From JBOFDK01 sp051656485 (lineage in GTDB: Bacteria > Bacillota > Clostridia > Lachnospirales > Cellulosilyticaceae), in assembly GCA_051656485.1 (NCBI GenBank), contig JBOGBZ010000008.1:1-29914 (forward strand): a stretch of 29,914 nucleotides of DNA, written 5' to 3'. The notes beneath the pieces are model-generated. The model was not told where the DNA came from. It did not search any database and worked only from the letters and a program-made list of their open reading frames with translations. The position numbers and the translations under genes are program-made. Below are positions 1 through 7,716 of this stretch, piece by piece (the stretch's first letter is position 1; every line of letters begins with the position of its first letter).

Positions 1-2219
1 TTATGAGCAAGTGAGTGGTTGATTCCAAGGAATGCATTTGTAAATGCCATACCAGCGATTGTAGATGCATTATGGATTTTTTCACGAGCTACTGGATCTT
101 TAGCACCGAATTTGTATGAACGTGGTAAGTATTCAAATACAAGTTGGATAGCTTTGATTGCAAGTGCGTCTGTATAGTCAGAAGCAACGATTGATACGTA
201 TGCTTCAATAGCATGTGTAAGAACGTCAAGACCTGTGTCTGCTGTAACGCTTGCTGGAACTGTCATTACGAACTCAGGGTCGATGATAGCTACGTCTGGT
301 GTTAGCTCGTAGTCAGCAAGTGGGTATTTCATGTTCTTAGATTTATCAGAGATAACAGCGAATGATGTTACTTCAGAACCTGTACCTGATGTTGTAGGGA
401 TAGCAACAAGTTTAGATTGCTTACCTAATTTAGGAAACTTGTAAACACGTTTTCTAATGTCAGCGAATTTTTGTGACATACCAACGAAGTCAGCTTCTGG
501 GTTTTCGTAGAATAACCACATACCTTTAGCAGCATCGATAGCTGAACCACCACCAAGTGCGATGATTACGTCTGGTTTGAATGAACGCATCATGTCAGCG
601 CCTTTTCTTACTGTTGTTAAGTCTGGATCTGGCTCTACATCGCTGAAGATTTCTACAGCAACTTTATTTGGATTTTTAGCTAATTGGTAAGTTAATTTAT
701 CAACATAACCTAATTGAACCATCATTGGGTCTGTTACGATTAATGCACGAGAAATCTCTGGCATTTTAGCAAGGTATGCTACTGAACCCATTTCAAAGTA
801 GATTTTTTCTGGAATTTTGAACCATTGCATATTCACTTGTCTCTTCGCCACTCTTTTCTTATTTACTAAATTGTCTGCTGTTACGTTAGATGTAGTAGAG
901 TTCTTTCCGTATGAACCACATCCAAGTGTAAGAGAAGGCATATTTGAATTGTAGATATCACCGATAGCACCATGTGTAGATGGAGCGTTTACAAGTACAC
1001 GACCTGTTTTAAGTCTTTGAGCGAAAGCTTTGATTGTATCATCATCTGTAGAATGGATAACTGATGAGTGACCAAGACCACCAAGTTCAACCATAATTTC
1101 AGCTTTGTCGATACCGTCTTTAGCATCTTTAGCTTTTACTACAGCAAGTACTGGAGAAAGTTTTTCTCTTGAAAGTGGGTAATCAGCACCTACACCTTCG
1201 ATTTCACAGCAAAGTACTTTTGTATCTTCAGGAATCTTGATACCAGCTAAAGCAGCGATTTCGTAAGGATATTTACCTACGATATCAGCATTAACCATTT
1301 GTTTTTCTGGGTTGATAACGACTGGCTCAAGCTTTTTGATTTCTTCTTTTGTTGCGAAGTAGCAACCTTGCTCTTTCATGAATGCGATTGCTTGATCGTA
1401 TACAGGAGCTTCAATAATAGCAGCTTGTTCAGAGGCACAGATCATACCGTTATCGAATGATTTTGAAAGGATAAGGTCTGTAAGTGATCTTTCAAGTACA
1501 GCAGTTTTGTCGATGAAGCAAGGTACGTTACCAGCACCTACGCCTAATGCAGGTTTACCAGCTGAGTAAGCCGCCTTAACCATTCCACCACCACCAGTAG
1601 CAAGGATTGTAGCAACACCTGGGTGATTCATAAGAGCTGATGTAGCTTCAAGAGATGGGAACTCAACCCATTGGATACAGTTTTCAGGAGCACCAGCAGC
1701 GATAGCAGCATCTCTTACGATACGAGCAGCTTCTGATGAACATTTTTGAGCTGATGGGTGGAAACCGAAGATGATTGGGTTACGTGTTTTCATAGAGATG
1801 ATAGACTTGAACATTGTTGTTGAAGTTGGGTTTGTTACAGGCGTAACACCAGCGATAACACCAAGAGGCTCAGCAATTACCATGAAGTCTTCTTCTTCGT
1901 TTTCTTCGATGATACCAACTGTTTTATCGTATTTAATACTGTGGTAGATGTACTCAGTAGCGAAGATGTTTTTTGTAACTTTATCTTCGAAGATACCACG
2001 ACCTGTTTCTTCTACTGCCATACGAGCAAGTTTCATTTGATTTGAAAGACCAGCAAGTGCCATTGCTTGTGTGATTGCATCTACTTGCGCTTGATCAAGA
2101 TTCATGAATTCTTGTAAAGCCACCTGAGCTTTTGCTACTAATTCGTTTACCATTTGTGTTGCATCGATTTGTGTTTTTTCTACTACTGGAGCTGCATTTT
2201 CTTTTTTGTTCGCTGCCAT
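1..2219 (-). CDS. adhE: Bifunctional acetaldehyde-CoA/alcohol dehydrogenase AdhE (C-terminus cut by window edge)
   Basis: Reduces acetyl-CoA to acetaldehyde and then ethanol, reoxidising NADH during fermentation; cytoplasmic and spirosome-forming in known members. Translating the minus strand from the ATG at 2219 gives an uninterrupted frame of about 739 residues that is still open at base 1, so roughly 130 residues of the usual 870 are missing. The N-terminal aldehyde dehydrogenase half shows the catalytic cysteine in GMICASEQAA and the cofactor motif ATGGGGMVKAAYSAG. The C-terminal iron-dependent half shows the nucleotide motif ALGGGSAIDAAKG and iron-binding histidines in GLDVLTHAIEAY and GINHSLAHK. 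The start is fixed by AAGGAGG nine bases upstream. It is transcribed divergently from serS behind a long leader with Rex-like operators. Family assignment is certain; only the truncation limits it. Confidence 0.97.
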   Translation of the reverse strand, partial: MAANKKENAAPVVEKTQIDATQMVNELVAKAQVALQEFMNLDQAQVDAITQAMALAGLSNQMKLARMAVEETGRGIFEDKVTKNIFATEYIYHSIKYDKTVGIIEENEEEDFMVIAEPLGVIAGVTPVTNPTSTTMFKSIISMKTRNPIIFGFHPSAQKCSSEAARIVRDAAIAAGAPENCIQWVEFPSLEATSALMNHPGVATILATGGGGMVKAAYSAGKPALGVGAGNVPCFIDKTAVLERSLTDLILSKSFDNGMICASEQAAIIEAPVYDQAIAFMKEQGCYFATKEEIKKLEPVVINPEKQMVNADIVGKYPYEIAALAGIKIPEDTKVLCCEIEGVGADYPLSREKLSPVLAVVKAKDAKDGIDKAEIMVELGGLGHSSVIHSTDDDTIKAFAQRLKTGRVLVNAPSTHGAIGDIYNSNMPSLTLGCGSYGKNSTTSNVTADNLVNKKRVAKRQVNMQWFKIPEKIYFEMGSVAYLAKMPEISRALIVTDPMMVQLGYVDKLTYQLAKNPNKVAVEIFSDVEPDPDLTTVRKGADMMRSFKPDVIIALGGGSAIDAAKGMWLFYENPEADFVGMSQKFADIRKRVYKFPKLGKQSKLVAIPTTSGTGSEVTSFAVISDKSKNMKYPLADYELTPDVAIIDPEFVMTVPASVTADTGLDVLTHAIEAYVSIVASDYTDALAIKAIQLVFEYLPRSYKFGAKDPVAREKIHNASTIAGMAFTNAFLGINHSLAH

Positions 2220-2330
2220 TATAAATTCCTCCTTAAAAGTTCCTTAATATATATGTTTTAGTAATAATCTTTGTTTAGTATGTCTCGACTTGTTGAAAAT
2301 ATAGAAGAGAAAATATTGTGCAAAATGACT

Positions 2331-2348
2331 TTGTTAGAAATTTAACAC
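2331..2348. promoter_or_regulatory. Rex-like redox operator in the adhE leader
   Basis: TTGTTAGAAATTTAACAC matches the clostridial Rex consensus TTGTTAAnnnnTTAACAA at 12 of 14 defined positions and is palindromic. Rex represses fermentation genes such as adhE until NADH rises, so the site fits its neighbour. It lies about 110 bases upstream of the adhE start and about 85 bases downstream of the best -10, so it would act as a roadblock or serve a nearer promoter. Confidence 0.6.
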
Positions 2349-2431
2349 CTGAAGTGAAAAAAATATAAAGAACTTTATGAAAAATTCTTTATAATCTTCG
2401 CTTGTGCTAACTTTTTCTGTTCCATGAGCTA

Positions 2432-2460
2432 ATAGTAGCATAGTGTTAAAAAAGTGTCAA
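2432..2460 (-). promoter_or_regulatory. adhE promoter with overlapping second Rex-like site
   Basis: On the minus strand TTGACA (2455-2460), a 17-base spacer and TACTAT (2432-2437) form a good sigma-A promoter, giving adhE a leader of about 205 nt. The bases 2443-2460, TTGACACTTTTTTAACAC on the minus strand, also resemble a degenerate Rex operator covering the -35 and spacer. Together with the better site at 2331 this suggests NADH-responsive control. Confidence 0.65.
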
Positions 2461-2708
2461 TATAAATATGTTAAAATAATAACGAAAAACAAAACACATT
2501 ATGTCGTCTAAAATCATAAAACAAGCAAAAAAAGGTAATCAAACCCTTGGAACTTAAATAAAATAACATATGTAACAAACAGTATAAAAAGGCGTATATA
2601 GCGATATGAACAAAAAGAAGTCTAAATATAATATAAAAATTGTAAAAACAAAAATAAATATGTATAACAGCTGAATATATAATAAAGAAAGAAGGGATAA
2701 TAAAACAT

Positions 2709-2744
2709 AAAAAATAACCTAGACTCCGGGGGAGGGAATCTAGG
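2709..2744 (-). terminator. Intrinsic terminator on the minus strand with no obvious upstream gene
   Basis: CCTAGA (2718-2723) pairs with TCTAGG (2739-2744), and inner CTCC pairs with GGAG. On the minus strand the stem is followed by TTATTTTTT. No convincing minus-strand reading frame ends here, so it may terminate a small RNA. Confidence 0.55.
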
Positions 2745-2804
2745 TTGAGGGGGGATTTAGCGATGTACCTCACACTTGGTACAATGATAGTATGGACCAC
2801 TTAA
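2709..2804 (-). ncRNA. Candidate small RNA of about 95 nt between adhE and the serS T-box
   Basis: A minus-strand transcript starting near 2804 would carry a small hairpin (GTACC/GGTAC around 2765-2785) and end in the strong terminator at 2709-2744. The supporting -10 (TATAAA, 2811-2816 minus) has only a poor -35, so the promoter is weak evidence. Its first bases would be TTAAGTGGTCC, identical to the specifier strand of the nearby T-box (2994-3004). The rest of 2461-2860 is AT-rich and holds no convincing gene. Confidence 0.25.
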
Positions 2805-2860
2805 CGATGCTTTATACACATCTAATAAAAAAACTTTTAACTTATAGGAAGAAACATTCC

Positions 2861-2889
2861 TTGAAATTTACATAACAATCATATATAAT
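2861..2889 (+). promoter_or_regulatory. serS / T-box promoter
   Basis: TTGAAA (2861-2866), a 17-base spacer and a perfect TATAAT (2884-2889) precede the T-box, placing transcription start near 2896. Confidence 0.75.
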
Positions 2890-2895
2890 TGTGTG

Positions 2896-3149
2896 CATAC
2901 AAGCGTTTAATAAGGTATATAAGCGATGATGAAAGAAAAGCTTAGGCAGTGTTTTTCAGAGAGCTAGTGGGTGGTGAGAACTAGTAGATACACTTAAGTG
3001 GTCCGCTTTCGGAGCTTCTGGTGATGAATCAGGAGGGGATTGCCCTTTATAGCAATAAGAGGTCGAATCTTAGATTTGACGAATAAAGGTGGCACCACGA
3101 GCATATACTCGTCCTTTTATCTACTATTGTAGGTAAAAGGGCGTTTTTT
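2896..3149 (+). promoter_or_regulatory. T-box leader, serine-specific, controlling serS
   Basis: This is the uncharged-tRNA-sensing leader of serS. The hallmark T-box sequence AGGTGGCACCACGAG lies at 3087-3101. Stem I begins with AAGC (2921-2924) followed by a GATGA element and closes with GCTT (3005-3008). Inside it are AGAGAGC and the apical GGTGAGA. The candidate specifier codon is TCC (Ser) at 3002-3004, just inside the lower helix, which agrees with the downstream gene. The terminator stem pairs 3113-3124 with 3129-3140 and is followed by TTTTTT (3144-3149). Low charged tRNA-Ser would stabilise the antiterminator and permit serS transcription. Class is very sure; the exact specifier is a reading by eye. 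Confidence 0.92.
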
Positions 3150-3279
3150 AATGTCCACAAAGCAAATGTAAGCGCTTACGCCAGTAAGCATTTACATTTG
3201 CTTTGTGGACATTACCAACATAACGTAAAGCAATACGAAGTATTGCGACAGCTGCTGAAAGCAGATGGTTATGTTGGTA
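3149..3279. repeat. Double palindromic element inserted between the T-box terminator and serS
   Basis: Two adjoining inverted repeats fill this stretch. The first pairs 3149-3171 with 3192-3214 (23 bp, perfect) and continues after one wobble and one mismatch with GCTTAC/GTAAGC around a GCCA loop. The second pairs TACCAACATAAC (3213-3224) with GTTATGTTGGTA (3268-3279) and encloses two smaller hairpins, GCAATAC/GTATTGC and CTGCT/AGCAG, each with a GAA triloop. This is not part of a normal T-box. It could be a REP- or MITE-like repeat or a structured RNA in the serS leader. The remaining bases 3280-3344 show no clear structure. Confidence 0.8.
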
Positions 3280-3358
3280 GGCTCAACGCTAAATCTGGTT
3301 TCTTACTAAAGTATTACCCAAACAAAAATAAAACTATTTTAATAAGAGGTGAAGTGAA

Positions 3359-4636
3359 ATGTTAGATATCAAAGAACTACGTAGTAATTTTGAAGGTGTA
3401 AAAGCTGCTCTTGAAAAAAGAAGCGGTAAATACGATCTAGAAGGTTTCTTAGCATTAGATACAAAAAGACGTGAGCTTTTAGCAGAAGTAGAAGTACTTA
3501 AGAGCAAACAAAACACTGTATCTAAGCAAGTACCTATGCTTAAAAAAGAAGGTAAAGATGTAACTGAGATTTTAGCAGAGATGAAGACACTTTCTGAAGA
3601 AATCAAAACAATGGATACAGAAGTAAAAGAAGTAGAAGCACAAATCGAAGCAATCATCCTAAGCATTCCAAATACACCAAATCCACAAGTGCCAGTAGGT
3701 GCTACTGATGAGGATAATATAGAGCTTAGAAAAGTTGGCGAGCCAAGACAATTCGACTTCGAAGTGAAAGCACACTGGGATCTTGGAGAAGACTTAGATA
3801 TCTTAGATTTCGAAAAAGCTGCAAAAGTGACAGGTTCACGTTTCACTATCTACAAAGGTTTAGGTGCTAGACTTGAGCGTGCCCTTACAAACTTCATGTT
3901 AGATATGCATGTGGACAAGCATGGTTACACAGAAGTACTTCCACCACAAATGGTAAATCGTGCAAGTATGACTGGTACAGGTCAGCTTCCAAAGTTCGAA
4001 GATGATGCGTTCAAAGTACAAGGGACAGAGTACTTCTTAGTACCAACAGCAGAAGTACCAGTGACAAATATGTACAGAGATATGATCTTATCTGGAGATG
4101 ATCTTACAATCAAACACTGTGCTTATACAGCATGTTTCCGTGCAGAAGCTGGTTCAGCTGGTCGTGACACAAGAGGAATCATCCGTCAGCATCAATTCAA
4201 TAAAGTAGAGCTTGTAAAGTTCGCTAAACCTGAAGATTCATATGAAGAATTAGAAAAGCTTACAAATGATGCAGAAGCTATCTTAAAGACTCTTGGTCTT
4301 CCATACCGCGTCGTAAGGCTTTGTACAGGAGATTTAGGATTCAGCTCAGCAATGACATACGATATCGAAGTATGGATGCCAAGCTACGGTCGCTATGTAG
4401 AGATCTCTAGCTGTTCAAACTTCGAAAGCTACCAAGCAAGACGTGCAAATATCAAGTTCAAGAACGACATCAAAGATAAAGCACAATTCGTACACACATT
4501 AAATGGTAGTGGACTTGCTGTAGGTCGTACAACAGCAGCTATCCTTGAGAACTTCCAACAAGAAGATGGTTCTATCATTATTCCAGAAGCATTACGTCCA
4601 TACATGGGTGGCATCGAAAAAATCACATCTAAATAA
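3359..4636 (+). CDS. serS: Seryl-tRNA synthetase
   Basis: Attaches serine to tRNA-Ser (and tRNA-Sec where present) in the cytoplasm. The 425-residue length is typical. Residues 1-110 form the N-terminal antiparallel coiled coil that grips the tRNA long variable arm, visible as a charged Lys/Glu-rich stretch. The class II catalytic core follows, with motif 2 around FRAEAGSAGRDTRG and HQFNKVEL, the serine-binding TAEVP, and motif 3 in NGSGLAVGRTTAAILE. The start is supported by a GAGGTGA ribosome site. It is expressed from its own promoter through the Ser T-box, and its transcript ends at the inverted repeat 4652-4705. The palindromic block at 3149-3279 would lie in its mRNA leader. Confidence 0.98.
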   Translation: MLDIKELRSNFEGVKAALEKRSGKYDLEGFLALDTKRRELLAEVEVLKSKQNTVSKQVPMLKKEGKDVTEILAEMKTLSEEIKTMDTEVKEVEAQIEAIILSIPNTPNPQVPVGATDEDNIELRKVGEPRQFDFEVKAHWDLGEDLDILDFEKAAKVTGSRFTIYKGLGARLERALTNFMLDMHVDKHGYTEVLPPQMVNRASMTGTGQLPKFEDDAFKVQGTEYFLVPTAEVPVTNMYRDMILSGDDLTIKHCAYTACFRAEAGSAGRDTRGIIRQHQFNKVELVKFAKPEDSYEELEKLTNDAEAILKTLGLPYRVVRLCTGDLGFSSAMTYDIEVWMPSYGRYVEISSCSNFESYQARRANIKFKNDIKDKAQFVHTLNGSGLAVGRTTAAILENFQQEDGSIIIPEALRPYMGGIEKITSK

Positions 4637-4649
4637 TCTGAAAATAAAA

Positions 4650-4698
4650 TTGACCAACTGGTTTGTAATGTATATACTATATTACAGACTAGTTGGTC
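4650..4698 (+). promoter_or_regulatory. tetR-antiporter promoter with paired TetR operators
   Basis: TTGACC (4650-4655), a 17-base spacer and TATACT (4673-4678) form the promoter for the regulator at 4725. Each flank is an operator-like copy: GACCAACTGGTTTGTAAT (4652-4669) and its inverted partner (4681-4698) agree at 16 of 18 positions. The right arm also reads AGACTAGTTGGTCT, a quasi-palindrome of the usual TetR-family size. Binding there would give autorepression of the two-gene operon. Confidence 0.7.
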
Positions 4699-4705
4699 TT
4701 TTTTT
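4652..4705 (+). terminator. serS terminator sharing its arms with the tetR operator
   Basis: The 18-base arms 4652-4669 and 4681-4698 fold into a hairpin followed by seven T (4699-4705), 16 bases after the serS stop. The next gene's promoter sits inside it, so transcripts starting near 4685 contain only the right arm and cannot form the stem. Confidence 0.75.
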
Positions 4706-4724
4706 GCTAAATAGGAGGTAAGGT

Positions 4725-5348
4725 ATGAGTAGAGAAGAAAAAAATGCAAAGAGTAGGGAGAAGATATTACAGGCAGCAATAGAAGAGTTTGGACAGAAAG
4801 ACTATGGGATGGCATCTACCAATAGTATGTGCAAGAATCATCAGCTATCGAAAGGATTGCTCTTCCATTACTATAAAAATAAAGAAGAGCTCTTTCTTAT
4901 ATGCGTTCAAAAAACGTTTGATGCGTTAAGTGAGTACTTGGAAGAGCATTATAAGGAAGTACAAGAAACGATAGATGAGAGATTGAACGCTTATTTTGCA
5001 GTAAGATTTAAGTTTTTTGAAGAGAATCCGTATTATAGACAGATTTTTAATACCGCATTATTGAATCCCCCTGAGGAATTAATATCTCAAATAGAGATTC
5101 TTAAGACAAATCTCAATGAAACCAATAAAAAGTATATATTAAGTATCCTTGAAGGGGTGGAACTTAGAGAGGGAATCGAGAGGGATGAAGTCGTAGATAT
5201 CATTAAAGACTTTGGGAGCTACTTACAAAGCAAACATAGAAATAATTATTTTGAACATCCAGAAGACAAAGAAGCAATCATTGAAGCACATAATAAAAGT
5301 GTGAAGACACTGATTAGTATAGTATTTTATGGGATTGTAAACAAATAA
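4725..5348 (+). CDS. TetR/AcrR-family transcriptional regulator
   Basis: A 207-residue repressor of the usual family length. Residues 8-55 form the DNA-binding domain: helix one around SREKILQAAIEEFGQKDY, then the helix-turn-helix ending in LSKGLLFHYYKNKEELF, which is the diagnostic TetR signature. The C-terminal ligand and dimer domain is not specifically recognisable. The start is supported by AGGAGG six bases upstream. It is co-transcribed with the antiporter 22 bases downstream, and operator-like inverted repeats flank its promoter, so it probably represses itself and the antiporter until an unknown ligand binds. Confidence 0.93.
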   Translation: MSREEKNAKSREKILQAAIEEFGQKDYGMASTNSMCKNHQLSKGLLFHYYKNKEELFLICVQKTFDALSEYLEEHYKEVQETIDERLNAYFAVRFKFFEENPYYRQIFNTALLNPPEELISQIEILKTNLNETNKKYILSILEGVELREGIERDEVVDIIKDFGSYLQSKHRNNYFEHPEDKEAIIEAHNKSVKTLISIVFYGIVNK

Positions 5349-5370
5349 GGCAAGCAAAAAAGAGGAGGCA

Positions 5371-6591
5371 ATGATAAGGATGCAAATTTTAGTATTAATA
5401 GGATTAGTGATTCTAGCAATGGTTATGGGGCGTTTGGTATCTAAACTTAGATTACCAGCTATATTAGGATGGTTATTAACAGGGATGATCGTAGGCCCTT
5501 ATGCACTGGGATGGATGAGTGAAGGCATGATGACTAGTGGATGGTTCCATGCACTCATAGGTGTGGGAGAAATCGCAGTAGGTTTCTTGATTGGAACGGA
5601 GCTTATATGGAAGGATATTAAAAAATCAGGTAAACAGATAGGTATTATTTGTCTGACGGAAGCAATGGGAACTTTTATAGTCGTAACAATCGTATTTGCA
5701 ATTACTTGTGCTATCACAGGGATACCTATTTATATGGCATTTATATTTGGGGCAATTGCACTAGCTACTGCACCAGCACCATCTCTTTCTATCATTAATG
5801 AATATAAGGCAAAAGGACCAGTGACAAAGACACTGATACCATTAGCAGCACTAGATGACGTTATTGCACTTGTAATCTTTTTCTTAGTTATAGGTATTGT
5901 ATCGAATCGTATATCTGGAGGTGGCATGCCACTTTATATGGTACCACTTATGATTATCTTACCTATTGCATTAGGTGGCTTATTAGGATGGTTAGCATCC
6001 TTTGTATTAAAACCAGAGATGGATACAAAGAAGACACGTGTTCTAACCTTCCTATGTATCGTAGGTGCGGCAGCTACAGCAATTATCATTAATGAGTATG
6101 TATTACCATCACCTATGCTGAATGTAATGCTTGTGGGTGTAAGTTTCTCAGCAACGATTGCAAACCTTGTAAGTAAAGAACGTATAGAGGGAATTATGAG
6201 AGATAACCAACCCATTATTGGGCTCTTTATGATTGTAGTGATTCTTAACTTAGGTGCGCCTTTAGATTATCATCTAATTTTAGGAGCGGGTATCTTTACT
6301 GCAATTTATATCGTATCGCGTGCAATAGGTAAAATTGGCGGTGCTTATACGGGAGCAGTTATTTCTAAAGCAGAACCTACGGTAAAGAAATACCTAGGAC
6401 TTACATTGTTACCACACTCAGGTGTATCACTGATATTTACGGGCATTGCGGTCAATACACTTATAGGGCCGACACCAGAAAATGCAGCGATTATACAGGG
6501 GACGATTGCAGCAGCGGCAGTCATTAATGAAATCATTGCAGTATTCTTGGCAAAAGAAGGATTTAAGCGTGCAGGAGAAATTAACGGTTAA
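5371..6591 (+). CDS. Cation:proton antiporter, CPA2-like
   Basis: A polytopic membrane protein of 406 residues with about 11-12 hydrophobic segments and no extra soluble domain. The family's ion-binding region is visible as TAPAPSLSIINEYKAKGPV followed by LAALDDVIALVIFF, the paired aspartates typical of electrogenic CPA2 exchangers. It would exchange Na+, K+ or H+ across the cytoplasmic membrane; the ion cannot be read from sequence. AGGAGG at 5363-5368 is only two bases from the first ATG, so the in-frame ATG at 5380 (MQILVLIG) may be the real start. It follows the TetR gene in one operon, which suggests stress- or drug-inducible transport. Confidence 0.88.
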   Translation: MIRMQILVLIGLVILAMVMGRLVSKLRLPAILGWLLTGMIVGPYALGWMSEGMMTSGWFHALIGVGEIAVGFLIGTELIWKDIKKSGKQIGIICLTEAMGTFIVVTIVFAITCAITGIPIYMAFIFGAIALATAPAPSLSIINEYKAKGPVTKTLIPLAALDDVIALVIFFLVIGIVSNRISGGGMPLYMVPLMIILPIALGGLLGWLASFVLKPEMDTKKTRVLTFLCIVGAAATAIIINEYVLPSPMLNVMLVGVSFSATIANLVSKERIEGIMRDNQPIIGLFMIVVILNLGAPLDYHLILGAGIFTAIYIVSRAIGKIGGAYTGAVISKAEPTVKKYLGLTLLPHSGVSLIFTGIAVNTLIGPTPENAAIIQGTIAAAAVINEIIAVFLAKEGFKRAGEING

Positions 6592-6661
6592 AAAGTTTGA
6601 ATATTTAATAAAAATATTATAAAATAGAGAAGATACTAATTGAAATAAAGGGGGAGCGTGA

Positions 6662-7087
6662 ATGCAAGACAACGATAACCAAAAAGAAATCATTGATGTT
6701 GACTATGTAAAAGAAGAATCAACAGAAGATGGCTATAAAGCAGGAACTTATACGGAGACAAGTACATATGACCGTACACAACCTTTACCTCCTGTGCAGG
6801 ATTCTAAGGGGATGTATAAGGATTATGGAAGTTACTATGATAAACCAGAGGATCGGACTGGTGAAGGGTATGGCATCGCTAGTCTTGTGCTAGGGATTAT
6901 AGGGATTTTATGTACGTGCTGTTTACCAGTTTTCGGATTAATTCCTTGTGTACTAGCAATTATCTTCGGTGGGGTAGGTATGAAAGCTATCAATAGAGGG
7001 CTTGCTATTGCAGGCTTATCATTAGGGATTGTAGGCTTATTACCACAATTATTCTTCTTAGTACTTATGTTGAGTGTAGGCTTCTAA
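6662..7087 (+). CDS. DUF4190-like small membrane protein
   Basis: A 141-residue protein with an acidic, tyrosine- and proline-rich soluble N-terminus (about residues 1-68) and two hydrophobic segments (about 72-100 and 108-138) joined by GGVGMKAINRGLAIAGLSLG. The spaced glycines and the pattern GIASLVLGIIGIL match the DUF4190 class of membrane proteins of unknown function. A cysteine pair sits in TCCLPVFG. A GGGGGAG ribosome site supports the start. It lies 70 bases after the antiporter with no clear terminator between them, so read-through is possible. No function can be assigned. Confidence 0.75.
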   Translation: MQDNDNQKEIIDVDYVKEESTEDGYKAGTYTETSTYDRTQPLPPVQDSKGMYKDYGSYYDKPEDRTGEGYGIASLVLGIIGILCTCCLPVFGLIPCVLAIIFGGVGMKAINRGLAIAGLSLGIVGLLPQLFFLVLMLSVGF

Positions 7088-7099
7088 AAGGAAGGGGCA

Positions 7100-7273
7100 T
7101 TAGTTGCGTAAGATACCCCATAGTAAATAGAGGATCACGGTAAGTAGAAATAAAGGGAAGTAAAGGTAATGAAGGTACTTGTAAACTTTAGCTGTAGAGA
7201 AACGGCCTTTATAAAGAAGAAGTCCTACAACGAAAGTAATGTACATGAAGCAGACAGGTATCCAAAAAGACAT
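7100..7273 (-). CDS. Unrecognised 57-residue membrane protein
   Basis: The minus-strand ATG at 7273 opens a frame of 57 codons ending in TAA at 7100-7102. The product starts MSFWIPVCFMYITFVVGLLL and has two hydrophobic segments (about residues 4-20 and 36-53) separated by a basic loop containing YKGRFSTAKVYKYLHY. A GGGAGG ribosome site lies six bases upstream and overlaps the end of the DUF2752 gene, whose stop is only one base away. The two genes are therefore translationally coupled in one operon. The coupling and transmembrane pattern argue that it is real. I do not recognise the family; an accessory subunit of the DUF2752 protein is a guess. Confidence 0.65.
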   Translation of the reverse strand: MSFWIPVCFMYITFVVGLLLYKGRFSTAKVYKYLHYLYFPLFLLTVILYLLWGILRN

Positions 7274-7274
7274 A

Positions 7275-7640
7275 CTATACCTCCCTTCTATTAAAAAGAT
7301 TCATAAAGAAAAGTAGTAAAGAAGGCAACTCCTTGCCGAAAAAGCAATTAAGGATGATGCTTATGCTATCTTGGCATACTAAAAAAGTGGCTAAAGGATA
7401 CAGACCTAAAGTAAGTGCACTATTGTAGTGGAAAGCTTGTACGAAATTGAAGTGCATGAAATGTAGAAAAGAACGTGTGCCGCCACAAGTAGGGCAGAGG
7501 AAACCGTAAGTGTTATACCAAAAGCAGATGCTTTCAGACATAAGTTTATGTAAGTCTAGGGAGTAAATCGCTAAAAGAGCGACGCTATAAAGAAGAAGAC
7601 GTCCTAGGTGAAAAGGATGTTTGTGAGGGATAATACGCAT
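7275..7640 (-). CDS. DUF2752 membrane protein
   Basis: A 121-residue protein with about three hydrophobic helices. The diagnostic signature is GFLCPTCGGTRSFLHFM followed by a conserved Phe/Ala/His-Tyr-Asn stretch (VQAFHYNSALTL), matching DUF2752, whose function is unknown; the CPxCG cysteines sit at a membrane boundary. The start is backed by AGGAGG seven bases upstream. It is first in a two-gene operon with the 57-residue membrane protein. Confidence 0.85.
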   Translation of the reverse strand: MRIIPHKHPFHLGRLLLYSVALLAIYSLDLHKLMSESICFWYNTYGFLCPTCGGTRSFLHFMHFNFVQAFHYNSALTLGLYPLATFLVCQDSISIILNCFFGKELPSLLLFFMNLFNRREV

Positions 7641-7663
7641 AAAAACCTCCTGAATAAAAGAAT

Positions 7664-7707
7664 CAAAAAAGAGGGGCTATTGCACGAGGCAATGGCCCCT
7701 CTTTTTT
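7664..7707. terminator. Bidirectional intrinsic terminator after the carboxypeptidase gene
   Basis: AGAGGGGC (7670-7677) pairs with GCCCCTCT (7695-7702), with ATTGC/GCAAT inside. Six A precede it and six T follow it, so it can stop transcription both ways. Its main job is ending the minus-strand carboxypeptidase transcript. Confidence 0.85.
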
Positions 7708-7716
7708 GTGTAGTTA

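Noticed and set aside
2471..2800. 109-residue minus-strand reading frame
   Set aside because: Low-complexity Phe/Ile/Tyr-rich translation of AT-rich noncoding DNA, no ribosome site, and it runs through an intrinsic terminator and the adhE promoter side.
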